64,000 nt of DNA from Berghia stephanieae (lineage: Eukaryota > Mollusca > Gastropoda > Nudibranchia > Aeolidiidae). A program made the translations under genes and the position numbers. The notes below the pieces were generated by a model. That model saw nothing but the letters and a program-made list of their open reading frames with translations, had not been told where the DNA came from and did no database searches. Every line of letters begins with the position of its first letter. Position 1 is the stretch's first letter. Below are positions 1-11,712 of the stretch, in pieces. The stretch lies in contig CM067449.1 in assembly GCA_034508935.3 (NCBI GenBank), forward strand, positions 38,636,546 to 38,700,545, read 5' to 3'.

Positions 1-427
<427 letters not shown>

Positions 428-727
428 GCGGCTATGTGGTCTAGTGGTATGACACTCGCTTTCGGATCGGAAGGCCCTGGGTTCGAGCCTCGCTCGACGC
501 ATAGTTGAGTCCTTGGAAAAGACTCTTTACTCACATTCTCTCACCGTACTCAGGCGTAAAATGAGTACCTGGCCGTTAACAGCGTTGTCTTTGTCCGAAA
601 AATTGTAATATCGCCTAACAGGCGTCATGTCTCGTCCTACATGTTAAATGTTGCTGTTGACCAGGGACCCCTTGTAAAGCGCTTTGAGCACGTTAAGTGG
701 ATATTGCGCTATATAAAAGCTCAATCA
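428..727 (+). repeat. tRNA-derived SINE, complete copy
   Basis: The head GCGGCTATGTGGTCTAGTGG resembles a tRNA with A box (TGGTCTAGTGG) and B box (GGGTTCGAGCC), most like tRNA-Pro. A conserved middle (GAGTCCTTGGAAAAGACTC, then AAAATGAGTACCTGGC) follows, and the 3' end is GCGCTATATAAAAGCTCAA running into (ATT)n. RNA polymerase III would initiate at the head, and a partner LINE would supply reverse transcriptase. At least four other clear copies lie in the window. Confidence 0.85.
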
Positions 728-776
728 TTATTATTATTATTATTATTATTTTATTTATTATATATTATTATTATTA

Positions 777-850
<74 letters not shown>

Positions 851-905
851 ATTATTATTAATATTGTTATTACTATTATTATTATTACATCATTATTATC
901 ATTAT
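728..905. repeat. (ATT)n tail expansion of the SINE
   Basis: About 170 bases of ATT repeat directly continue the SINE 3' end, so the microsatellite probably grew from the SINE tail. Confidence 0.85.
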
Positions 906-1248
906 TATTGTTTTATTATTTTACTATGTAATATTTCTCAGTCATTTACAATATTATTATACAGTATTTAAGTCTTAGATTTTTACTATTTTTTTTTTTG
1001 CTTACATGTTGACATCAATATACACTTTACTAGATATCTATATCTTTACCATTATATAATCTGTACATCCCTCTAATTTTATACTATGTATGATTCTTAC
1101 AGCTTTCAATATCATTACACTATACCTACCAAGTACCAAGTTTTACTTTAACCACATTTATTTACGTATCTTATAGTTATGTATGTAGATTTGTCGGCAT
1201 TTTATACCCCTGTCCAAAAATGTCCTTTTTGTATGGATGAAGTACATT

Positions 1249-1265
1249 GTTTATTATTATTATTA

Positions 1266-1297
<32 letters not shown>

Positions 1298-1320
1298 TTA
1301 TTATTATTATTATTATTATA

Positions 1321-1370
<50 letters not shown>

Positions 1371-1371
1371 G

Positions 1372-1427
<56 letters not shown>

Positions 1428-1445
1428 ATGATGATGATGATGATT

Positions 1446-1504
<59 letters not shown>

Positions 1505-1545
1505 ATATTATTATTATTATTATTATTATATTTTTATTATCTTAT
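1249..1545. repeat. Compound ATT/GAT/ATT microsatellite
   Basis: ATT repeats at 1249-1372, GAT repeats at 1374-1503 and ATT repeats again to 1545. Two frames are open over this by composition alone and encode only homopolymers. Confidence 0.9.
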
Positions 1546-1667
1546 CATTATCTTTATTATCTTTACAATCATCATCATCATCATTATTTTTGTTGTCATT
1601 ATAGTTATTTCTTTCATTTTGATGCTCTTTGATATGACAAATAAATTCGGACTCATGTCGGCCGTGG

Positions 1668-1885
1668 GCAACTCAAATTTGAGTCCTTGGAAAAGATCTT
1701 TTGTCATATTCTCTCATTTCACATGAGCGTAATGCGACTAAAAACGTTATCATTGTTGAACAAAAAATGCGATTGTGCTTTAAACACTTTATGCCTCGTC
1801 CTAATTGTTGCTGTTGATTCGGGACCCAACATAAAGCGCGTTAAGCAGATATAGGAAATATTTCGCTATATATAGGCCAAGCATA
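1668..1885 (+). repeat. Old, 5'-degraded copy of the tRNA-type SINE
   Basis: It retains GAGTCCTTGGAAAAGATCTT, the ATGCCTCGTCCTAATTGTTG block, GGGACCC and TTTCGCTATATATAGGCC, in the same order as the complete copy at 428, but the tRNA head is unrecognisable. Confidence 0.65.
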
Positions 1886-1947
1886 TTTTTCTAAGAATTT
1901 AATAAACTTCCTTTCAATTGATTTTTTTTATATAAATTCTCTTACAG

Positions 1948-2259
1948 ACACTTCTGATCAAGTTTGCCATCAATCTTTGAAGAAAAATGAGCGAAAGGAA
2001 AGACAACCCTTGATGAAATTACTCCTTGAGTTGGCTCCTACCGTTTATTCTGAAGCTGATGAGCCAGGAACCAAACCCTTGTCACTGTCACCAGACTTGT
2101 TGAGATCAGAAAAGCTTGAATCAAAAGGGATGTCTTTGGAAAAAAAGCACCACAAGAAGGCGTCTAAGAACCAATCAACTGTCTCCAATGCTAAACAGAT
2201 AGATGATTTGATAGATAGTTTGTTTGAGACAACACCAAAGAAGGAACAAAAGTCGGAGG
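1948..2259 (+). CDS. Unrecognised gene, exon a
   Basis: Acceptor CTTACAG precedes 1948; donor GTGAGT follows 2259. The exon is 312 nt, in phase 1 at both ends. It encodes a basic, Ser-rich stretch with ELAPTVYSEADEPG in the middle and ends with the box IDDLIDSLFETTPKK. It is the most 5' exon of this gene visible here; I found no convincing further exon between 1 and 1947. Confidence 0.75.
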
Positions 2260-2388
2260 GTGAGTTGTTACCTTCTCTTTTATTATATCCTGACAAATAA
2301 TCTCGGTAATTTTAAGCTATAATATGTCCGGCAGAATTGGAATTTTCAGCTTCGTTTTGTTAAAACTGTCATCATCATCATCGTCATT

Positions 2389-2454
<66 letters not shown>

Positions 2455-2756
2455 TAAATTATGTATTGTTTCATTTTTGTTTTTTTAAATTGGTCTACTC
2501 GTTACATCCCCTATACAAAATGTCTTAACCTAATCATGAGAAGACAAAATTTAATGACGCTGTGTAAATTGTTTATTTTTGTCCCCAGTTGACTTCAGCG
2601 ATGATGAGGAAATGAGTTTCAACTCTTGGCATGTGAATACTCTGAACAATTTGCATGAATATTCCGACAAAGTGGCGTTCAATGAGTCATCACCCATTAA
2701 AAGACAAAGACCACAAGGTAAACATTGCCTTTCATCATCACCACCAAAACCACCAC

Positions 2757-2795
<39 letters not shown>

Positions 2796-2879
2796 TCATC
2801 ATCATCATCCATCACCACCACATACAACCACCATCATCATCATCCATCACATCATCATCTCATCATCATCAATCATCCA

Positions 2880-2913
<34 letters not shown>

Positions 2914-3136
2914 TCATCATACACCACTACCATCATCATCATCACACACACACACAACCACCACATACAACCCACCATCATCATCATCTATCATCATCAT
3001 CCATCATCTCATCACATCCCATCCAACCAACACACCACCCACTACCCCATCATACTCACATACACCACCACCACCACACATCAAACACACCCACCAATCA
3101 TCATCATATCATCATCATCATCATCATACATCATCA

Positions 3137-3177
<41 letters not shown>

Positions 3178-5161
3178 CCACCACCATCCACCACACACAC
3201 CACCATCATCATCATCATCATCACCACCAACACCACTCATCATCATCATCATTATCATCATCATCATCTCAACTCAATAAAAGCTTTCATATTTCACAAA
3301 TGCAGGTGTCATATTTGTGAAGAAGTGTAATTTTGTTTATAATGGGTTTTATTTTGTATTTACCAACAGTCAAATCCTTCCAAGAGAAAAACAAGAGTGG
3401 GGTACCAGGTCAGATATCAAAAACTGAATTGTTCAGGGCGCAGACAAAAGTTGATTTTGATGAGCCTATAGTTGTAAGATCCAAGAAACCATCCCAAATC
3501 CACCAATTCAAGGATATGGACGAGATGTTTGAATGTCTGTTTGGGGAATCCCCCAAGAAGATGAAACAATCTGCAGGTAACTTGAATTACTTAACGTCTT
3601 TGATACATAGAAATGGTTAAAATACGCCTGGAAATGGTCATTATACTGGAAATGCCTTGAACATGTTAAGGAATTATTGGTCTATATAAACGCTTTTGTT
3701 TAATTTATAGATATTAGGCATCACGCAATTTATAGAAAGACGATTTATTGTGGCGTCCATTCCTCAACATCCTTCTCCTCCTTCTCCTTCTCCTCCTCCT
3801 CCTCTCTCCTCCTCCATATCACACTTTCTCTTATCTGTCTCATCATCTCTTTCTTCTTCTTCCTTCTTCTATTTATTCTTCCTCTTTCTCATCTTTTATT
3901 CCTCCCCCTTCTCCTCTATACCTTTCACCTTCTTTATCTTCTTCTACTTCTTCTCCCAATTTTCATCATCCTTGACCGCATCATCCTTCTTCTCCTCATT
4001 TTTCTATATCTCTTCCTCTTTATTTTTTTTTTTTTTACTCCTCCTCCTCCGGTTCTTCCTCGTACACATTTTCTTAATCTTCCTCCTCCTCCTCCACCAC
4101 CTTCTCTTCTTCTTCCTCCTCCTCCTCCTCCTCCTCCTCCTCCTCCTCCTCCTCCTCCTCCTCCTCTTCTCTCCTCTCCTCCTCCTCCTCCTCCTCCCCT
4201 CCTCTCCTTTTCCTCCTCCTCTTCCTTCTCCACTTTCTATCCCTCCTCCTGCTCCTCTTCTTCTTCCTCCTTCTATTTATTCTTCCTCTTTCTCATCTTA
4301 TATTCCTCCCCCTTCTCCTCTATACCTTTCACCTTCTTTATCTTCTTCTACTTCTTCTCCCAATTTTCATCATCCTTGACCGCATCATCCTTCTTCTCCT
4401 CATTTTTCTATATCTCTTCCTCTTTATTTTTTTTTTTACTCCTCCTCCTCCGGTTTTTCCTTGTACACATTTTCTTAATCTTCCTCGTCTCCTCCTCCTC
4501 CTCCTCCTCCTCCTCCTCCTCCTCTCCTCCTCCCTCTCCTCCTCCTCCTCCTCTACCTCCTCCTCCTCCTCCCCCTCCTCTTCTTCTTCTTCTTTTTCGT
4601 CTCATAATTCATTTTTTATCTTACCAAAATTAAAATGATTTTATATCATCACCAGCCAAACCACTTAAAGAGAGAAAATCAAATACAAAATCTCATAAAC
4701 GTGACGTCACCGGAACAGATGAAATGGCTGATGTAAATATTGACAAGAAAATATCACCAAGAAATCATCAAATGATCTTGATGACGTAGAAAACATCAAA
4801 ATCAACAAACCAGCACATAAGAACCATGTCAGGGACTGTGACGAGTTGATAGATAGCTTGTTTGGGATCTCACCTCAGAAAACAGAAAAACCTAAAGGTA
4901 TGTTCAAAATATCAGTCATTTGTGGATCTCAATTACTATTCAATAACTCACTTGACTTAGCGCCTCTCGCCTCCTAGTCATACGATTAGGAGGTCTCGGC
5001 CGACTCTTTATATCCGTCGTAAAAGATCACTTTACCTTTCACTGTCTTCTGTCATAGATCTTAGAGACAGCAGTTTTCTTCTTCTTCTTCTTCTTCTTCT
5101 TCTTCTTCTTCTTCTTCTTCTCTTCTTCTTCTTCTTCTTCTTTATTCTCGTCTTACTTTGT

Positions 5162-5214
<53 letters not shown>

Positions 5215-6862
5215 CTCTATCTCTCTCTGTCTCTCTCTATAGGTGTGTGTGTGTGTGTGTGTGTGTGTTTGTGTTTGTGCCTCTCTCTCTCTCTGCCTCT
5301 CTCACTCTCTCTCTCTCTCTCATTCCAACTCTTTTTAATTGTCTTTTATACGTGTGTGTGTGTGTGTGTGTGTGGTGAGTGTGTGTGTGATAGCTTTTGA
5401 GTGTGTATGACTATGAGTAGGTATCTTTTAAGCTTTGTTTCATAACTTTAATCCATTTAAAACTGACCAAGAAACGTGGGTGACAAATATTAATCTAATC
5501 TTTTATCTCTTTATTTCCCAGTCAATATATTAACAGACAAGAAAGGGACTAAAAACAGTCTCAAACGGAAAGACACCGAGATGGATGTCTTCAAAGTAAT
5601 GGACCTCAATAAAACGTCTTCAAAACCACCAACACTTGAACTGGATGGAATTGAAATTTTAGAAGATGAAAATAACAACAGGTTGCCCTGTCCTCCATCC
5701 AAGAGACAAATCATTAATGACGACTTACCACAGAAAACGGGGAAATCTACAGGTACAGCTTATATCAACTTGGAATTGTCTTGTATAACAATACTTCTTA
5801 TTTTCTTCCTCCCCTCCTCTTCCTCCTCCTCCTCTACACCCTCTCTCTTCTTCCTCCCTCTCCCCTTTCTCTCTCCTCCTCCTCCTCCTTCCTCCTCCTC
5901 CTCTCTCCTCTCCTCCTCCTCCTCTCTCTCCTTCCTTCCTCCTCCATTTCTCTCCCTCCTCTCTGCTCCTCTTCTTTTCCTAGTCCTCCATTTCTTCTTC
6001 CTTCTCTTCTTCTTCTTCTTCTTCTTCTTCTTCTTCTTCTTCTTCATGTTTTTCCTTTGTGACCAAAATCACTTCCAGCATTTTCGTAACTTCTTCACTC
6101 TTTTTCTCCTCCTCGTTCTTCTTCCCCACTTCCTTTTCCCATACTCATTCTCCTCTTAATTTCCCCTCCTCTTCTTCATATTCCTCCTCGTCCTTCTCCT
6201 CCTCCATCGCCTTCACCACATCCTCCTCCTCCTTCTCCTCCTCCTCCTCTACTTCTTCATCTTTCTCTCTCTTCCGTCACCTTCATATGTATCATTATTT
6301 TTTGTGAACAGATCCAATCAAGCACACACACAGGAAAGAATAATATAAAATGAAAAATAATACACTACAAATTTGCTCGACATATATTTTATATATAGTT
6401 TTCGTAATATTTAATGTCCGTGTGTAATGCTGTTGTTTTTGTATGTTTTTATTTACAGCGAATCCTGTAAAAAGGTTCAAATTCCTATCCAAAACATCAG
6501 ACTCTGATAACACACTTGTGGTGAAAACCAGAAAATCTATGTCAGAGAAAGACACACCCAAGAATGGAATCAAGTCAACGACACTATCTATAGAGTCCAA
6601 ATATTTACTTTCAAATGTGTCATCGGCCAACAAAGATGTCAACAAAAACAGAAAGTCTGAAAAATGTGTCGTGTCTTCTCCTTCTTTTGGTAATGACTTG
6701 ACCAAGGAAAAGAAATCAAAAGTTTTTGTTGAAGCAAAGAAACCAATTTTGTCAACAAAAGTGAGAAACTTGACTGGTAAGTGTCTTCGTTTTTATCTTA
6801 ACATTATCCTTTTCATTGGCAACGTCCTCCTCCTCCTCCTCCTTCTCCTCCTCCTCCTCCTC

Positions 6863-6902
<40 letters not shown>

Positions 6903-7865
6903 GTCATAATCACCATCATCACCATCGTCATCATCATCATCATCATCATCATCACTTATGATGTCACCATCAATATATTTTTTGTCATGCCATCCATAGT
7001 CAAATAAGACGTAAAATCGAAGACATTTAATGATAAAACTAAAAGCAATGAACAATATCAAATTCAATCGTAAATAAGATATATTCACAGTTTTGTGGTT
7101 TACTGGTATAACAATCTACTTATCACTTGGAGGTCATTGGATTGAATCCTACTTTCGGAATACAAAGTTGGTTCTTTGGACAGCCCTTTACTCATATTCT
7201 AACAATACTCAGGTCTAAAATAAGGTCCTGATTGAGAATAGATTGTCTCTGTAATACGTAGGCTTTAAGAATATTTATGCGGCTGCGTGGTCTAGTGGTA
7301 TGGCGTTCGCCTTCAAATTGGAAGTTTCTGGGTTCGCGACACGAGCGGGCCATAGTTGAGTCCTTGGAAAAGGGCTCTTTACCCACATTTCCTCGCCGTT
7401 CTCATGTGTAAAATGAGTACCTGGCCATTAAAAGCGTTGTCTCTGACCGAAAAAATAATTTGTAATATATTGCATTACAGGTATCATGTATCGTCCTACA
7501 TGTTAAGTGTTGCTGTTGGCTAGGGACACCTTGTAAAGCGCTTTGATCATGTCCAATGAATATTGCCCAAGGTTTTAGTAGATATTTTTTTATAAAATAG
7601 CTCATGCTTAAGATTTTATTTGTTAAAAGTGGTATTAGTCTAATTACTTTACTTGTTATCCACTTTTCTTCCAGACAAGATATGGCAACACAGAGGATAT
7701 GGTGATAAACGTGTCAGGGAAATTCAGCCCCAAAAGTCACCAGTAAACTACAGTTCCTCAATGAGAAGCACATCAGAGATTAACAATGCCGAGGCTGTGA
7801 TATGTACCAGCAACTTTAGGCAATCGTTTTCCTCATTTAAGATTCCAAAGAAGACACAGGCATAG
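1948..7865 (+). CDS. 3' part of an unrecognised multi-exon gene (7 coding exons in window)
   Basis: Seven exons join in one frame: 1948-2259, 2589-2717, 3370-3576, 4656-4897, 5522-5752, 6459-6776 and 7675-7865, giving about 543 codons to the stop at 7863-7865. Each internal junction has an AG acceptor and GT donor, and every intron is in phase 1, so each internal exon is a symmetrical cassette. The 5' end lies upstream of the window. The protein is Lys/Ser-rich and looks disordered, with no catalytic domain. Three exons carry a similar box near their ends: IDDLIDSLFETTPKK, MDEMFECLFGESPKK and CDELIDSLFGISPQK. Such boxes look like short linear docking motifs, but I do not recognise the family. 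Exon 4 needs one extra base to stay open. The introns are nearly all microsatellite or polypyrimidine DNA. Confidence is high that the gene is real, low on function. Confidence 0.8.
2370..3270. repeat. (CAT)n and CAT/CCA-rich introns
   Basis: (CAT)n at 2370-2453 sits in the intron after exon a; 2735-3270 is a degenerate CAT/CCA/CAC field filling the next intron. Long His/Ser/Ile frames here are artefacts of the repeat. Confidence 0.85.
2589..2717 (+). CDS. Unrecognised gene, exon b
   Basis: Acceptor CCCCAG, donor GTAAAC, 129 nt, phase 1 to 1. It begins VDFSDDEEMSF and ends SSPIKRQRP, an S-P-basic end like those of the neighbouring exons but without the full acidic/aromatic box. The open frame runs on into a His/Ser homopolymer from the CAT repeat of the next intron, which is not coding. 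Confidence 0.7.
3370..3576 (+). CDS. Unrecognised gene, exon c
   Basis: Acceptor CCAACAG, donor GTAACT, 207 nt, phase 1 to 1. The exon ends with the box MDEMFECLFGESPKK, clearly related to the ends of exons a and d. Codon use is ordinary, in sharp contrast to the CAT repeats before it and the CCT repeats after it. Confidence 0.75.
3765..4605. repeat. Long polypyrimidine (CCT/CTT) intron with internal 404-bp duplication
   Basis: The + strand is almost purely pyrimidine for about 840 bases. A block at 3867-4085, including TTCATCATCCTTGACCGC and the ATTTTCTTAATCTTCCTC end, recurs at 4271-4489 nearly unchanged, a 404-bp offset. The long Leu/Ser/Pro frames and their Gly/Arg/Glu complements are repeat artefacts. 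Confidence 0.85.
4656..4897 (+). CDS. Unrecognised gene, exon d (one-base frame loss)
   Basis: Acceptor ATCACCAG, donor GTATGT, 242 nt. From the upstream phase it reads AKPLKERKSNTKSHKRDV and then reaches a stop at 4787-4789. A second frame, open from 4744, carries DDVENIKINKP and the diagnostic box CDELIDSLFGISPQK, leaving in phase 1. One extra A in the A-run at 4748-4751 would give a continuous 243-nt exon in line with its neighbours. This is either an assembly deletion or a real allele; an alternative exon structure is less likely. Confidence 0.6.
5070..5395. repeat. CTT, CT and GT microsatellites
   Basis: (CTT)n at about 5079-5144, (CT)n at 5163-5208, and alternating GT and CT runs to 5384, all inside the intron between exons d and e. 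Confidence 0.85.
5522..5752 (+). CDS. Unrecognised gene, exon e
   Basis: Acceptor TTTCCCAG, donor GTACAG, 231 nt, phase 1 to 1. It contains MDVFKVMDLNKTSSKPPT followed by an acidic stretch ELDGIEILEDEN and ends LPQKTGKST. The hydrophobic/acidic spacing faintly recalls the box in exons a, c and d but is not the same motif. Confidence 0.7.
5805..6265. repeat. Polypyrimidine intron
   Basis: CCT/CTT-rich sequence, with a clean (CTT)n at 6009-6045, fills most of the intron between exons e and f. Confidence 0.8.
6459..6776 (+). CDS. Unrecognised gene, exon f
   Basis: Acceptor TTTACAG, donor GTAAGT, 318 nt, phase 1 to 1. It encodes a Lys/Ser/Thr-rich disordered stretch with several S/T-P or KS sites (DTPKNGIKS, SSPSFGNDL) and ends KVRNLTG. 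No domain recognised. Confidence 0.7.
6825..6955. repeat. CCT then CAT microsatellite
   Basis: CCT repeats at 6827-6866 pass straight into CAT repeats to 6955, in the last coding intron of the first gene. Confidence 0.85.
7090..7612 (+). repeat. Two tandem tRNA-type SINE copies
   Basis: A badly decayed copy (7090-7262, with GGTTTACTGGTATAAC and CTCTTTACTCATATTCT) is followed by a better one from 7279 (GCGGCTGCGTGGTCTAGTGG) to about 7612. Both are on the + strand in the last intron of the first gene. Confidence 0.7.
7675..7865 (+). CDS. Unrecognised gene, last coding exon
   Basis: Acceptor CTTCCAG at 7674; entry in phase 1. It encodes DKIWQHRGYGDKRVREIQP and ends SFSSFKIPKKTQA before a TAG at 7863-7865. 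The aromatic/basic C-terminus may be a second short motif. The TAG is followed at once by GTAGGA, a plausible donor, so translation may end exactly at an exon edge. Confidence 0.75.
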
Positions 7866-7887
7866 GTAGGAATTATTTAGACATTTA

Positions 7888-7981
7888 CTCTCTCTCTCTC
7901 TCTCTCTCGCCTCTCCTCTCTCTCCTTCTTCTCTCCTCTCTCTCTCCTTCTTTCTTTCTCTCATTGTCGCACTGCTCTCTC

Positions 7982-8020
<39 letters not shown>

Positions 8021-8068
8021 GTCTGTTTCTCTGTCTGTCTGTCTCTCTCTGTATGTTTGTATGTGGGT

Positions 8069-8104
<36 letters not shown>

Positions 8105-8108
8105 CTGT
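7888..8108. repeat. CT and GT microsatellites
   Basis: (CT)n dominates 7888-8050 and (GT)n 8068-8102. If the proposed 3' UTR intron is real they lie within it. Confidence 0.85.
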
Positions 8109-8187
8109 CTCCCTGTGTCTCTTTCTTTCCCGCCTATCTGCAGACTATAACACACACACGCGCGCACACAAACACGCACAAAAAGAG

Positions 8188-8449
8188 CTTTTCTATAGAG
8201 CAATATCCTCTAAACGTGCTCAAAGGGTCCCTGGCGAACCACAACACGAAACATGACGCAAGTTAGGCGATATTACAACTTTTACCACAGAGACAACAGT
8301 GTTAACGGCCAGGTACTCATTTTACACCTGAGTACGGTGAAAGAATGTGAGTAAAGAGCCTCTTCCAAGGACTCCACTATGCGCCGCGTAAGGTTGGAAA
8401 CCAGGACCGTCTGATCCGAAAGCGAGTGTCATACCACAAGACCACATCC
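8188..8449 (-). repeat. tRNA-type SINE, minus strand
   Basis: Read on the - strand it has the head with TGGTCTTGTGGTATGACACT near 8449, the AAAATGAGTACCTGGCC block near 8310, and the 3' end GGATATTGCTCTATAGAAAA at about 8190. A CA microsatellite flanks the head. Confidence 0.75.
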
Positions 8450-8459
8450 ACACACATAC

Positions 8460-8905
<446 letters not shown>

Positions 8906-8938
8906 CATTCAACGATGTCTTTATTTCTATATTCCCAG

Positions 8939-9090
8939 ATGTTACAGATCGAACATTTTTGCCCATGCTAGAATTCACTGAATGGAATTGTGGGAAACAT
9001 AAAGTAAAAAGAAAGGGGGGGGGGGGGGGGGGGGGGATTCATACACGAGTACGTTATTGAAATAAAAAAGTATGGTCGATTTGGGAAAAT
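8939..9090 (+). other. Possible 3' UTR exon and poly(A) site of the first gene
   Basis: A pyrimidine-rich tract and the acceptor ATTCCCAG end at 8938, and AATAAA stands at 9061-9066, about 125 bases later. With the donor GTAGGA directly after the stop at 7865 this would give a 1.07-kb intron holding CT, CA and TA repeats and a SINE. The alternative is an unspliced long 3' UTR. A poly(G) run lies inside the proposed exon. Confidence 0.35.
9016..9036. repeat. Poly(G) run
   Basis: About 21 consecutive G on the + strand, followed 90 bases later by A-rich sequence (9119-9283). A second G-rich stretch lies at 9788-9832. Confidence 0.9.
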
Positions 9091-9990
9091 TTCATGCGGT
9101 TCCATTTTAAACAATAGCAAAAAAAAAAAAACCCAAAAAACAACTACAACAACAACAAAAAAAAAAAAAAAGAAAAAAAAAGCATTTACAAAACACAGAA
9201 AAAAACCCCCACAAAACCTTCCACACAACAAAAAAACAAAAAAACAAAAAAAACAAAACAAAACTAAAAAAAAAAACCACAAAACTAAAACAGTCTTTTT
9301 CGTGGAACTTAGGAAGAATATTAGGATTTATGTTTATTTTCTTTTTTTAAAGGAAATCTCATCAACGGAGGAATAAAATAGATAATTGACTGTAAATAAA
9401 TAGCATGTGATTTTTCTTATGATTAGTTGACACAGACATAGATTAAACTTTCCTTTTACTGAGAAAAAGAGATCAATTTAATTTGTGGAAATGGGTTGAA
9501 AGAATGAATGTGCATGTAAGAACAAAAATGGGAGGTGACTTTTTTGGAGTCAATGTGTGATGATTTTATGAATTAAATGTTTATGAATTTATGCTGTCCT
9601 TTTAAATATTCATGTATTCAAAATTGATTAGTTAATTTTATGAATTAGTTTTGCCGATTGAAATATACAATAATTCTGTGAATACATCTTTATGTGAAAT
9701 AAAAAATAAGAATAATTCTAAAACCGCGTTTGTTGATTTTTCTAATTTGTGACCCATCTCCCCGATAACGGTATGATATCGGGTTGTAAAGGGGAAGGGG
9801 GGGGGGGGGGGGAGGATGAGGGGGAGGGGGGGGACTTTTGGGATACAGCCTTTATTACAACATCTGTCAATGACTCTCTCTGTCATCTCATACAGCGTCA
9901 ATCCTGTCCATTCTTTGATGTTGTCCAGCCGCATTTTCCTTTGTCTTCCAACACGTGAAAAGGAAACTTTGACGCTCAACATTTCTCAAG

Positions 9991-10290
9991 GCTTGATGTG
10001 GTCTAGTGGTATGACACTCGCCTTCTGATCTGAAGCCCTGGGTTTGAGTCCCGTCCTGAGCCAGGGTGCATTGTTGAGTCCTTGGAAAAGGCTCTTTACT
10101 CACATTCTCTCCTCGTACTATGGTAAAAATGAGTACCTACCTCTCGGTTAACAGTTTTGTCTCTGTCGGAAAAAAATTGTAACATGTCTCGTTGTAAATG
10201 TTAAGTGTTGTTGTTGGCTGGAGGCCCCTTGTAAAGCGCGTTGATCCCGTTTACTGGATATTGAGCTTTTAAAAAGCTCAAGTTTTTAAA
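9991..10290 (+). repeat. tRNA-type SINE
   Basis: Head GATGTGGTCTAGTGGTATGA with B box GGGTTTGAGTCC, then GAGTCCTTGGAAAAGGCTC, AAAATGAGTACC, and 3' end GGATATTGAGCTTTTAAAAA. The family's ATT tail is missing, the only clear difference from the copy at 428. Confidence 0.8.
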
Positions 10291-10458
10291 AATGGTTTTT
10301 ACTAGTGAAGTGAGCGAAAATCACAAATCCAACCAACTGATACGCACAGCCAAAACAAAACATTTGGATTAGATGACAATTCTATCTTGTAACCTTTTGT
10401 CACCAATTAAGGGACTGAATTAGGCAATATATGTATTTACTCAATACATTGACAAAAC

Positions 10459-10474
10459 AATAATAATAATAATG

Positions 10475-10565
<91 letters not shown>

Positions 10566-10600
10566 TGAATATAATAGTAATAATAATAATAATGATAAAT
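10459..10600. repeat. (AAT)n microsatellite
   Basis: About 140 bases of AAT repeat directly follow the A-rich side of the next SINE and may be its expanded tail (on the minus strand, ATT). Confidence 0.85.
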
Positions 10601-10604
10601 ATAA

Positions 10605-10848
10605 AAAAATTATGCCTTTTGCGCCACGATATCATAAGATATCGTCACCTAGGCATTCCACGAAGGAATATAGATAATTCATCAAACAAGATGTCTGATG
10701 TCAACAGGAATCACCTATGTTGTCCAAGTGAGCTAATTGGGGGTTATAATCTTGCTGAAGGAAAAAACCCAAAGTGCCCGAAGCGGGGCTTGAACTCGGG
10801 TCATCCGGATCACAGTGCAATGCCTTAACCACTCAGCCACTTCGCCCC
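10605..10848 (-). repeat. Second SINE family with tRNA-Ser-like head
   Basis: On the - strand the head begins at about 10846 as GGCGAAGTGGCTGAGTGGTT, with an A box (TGGCTGAGTGG) and a B box (GAGTTCAAGCC). There is no long variable arm, so it is a tRNA-derived repeat and not a tRNA-Ser gene. The body runs down to about 10605 and ends in an AAT/ATT tail. Confidence 0.7.
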
Positions 10849-10859
10849 CCCCCCCCCCT

Positions 10860-11704
<845 letters not shown>

Positions 11705-11712
<8 letters not shown>

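Noticed and set aside
428-500. A functional tRNA gene
   Set aside because: The A and B boxes are good, but the acceptor stem does not pair and the sequence continues into a body and tail repeated elsewhere, so it is a SINE head.
2579-3330. Long His/Ser/Ile-rich frames on the + strand
   Set aside because: They come from the CAT repeat intron; only 2589-2717 is supported as an exon by splice sites and phase.
10776-10848. A tRNA-Ser gene on the minus strand
   Set aside because: There is no long variable arm and it is fused to a repeat body with an ATT/AAT tail.
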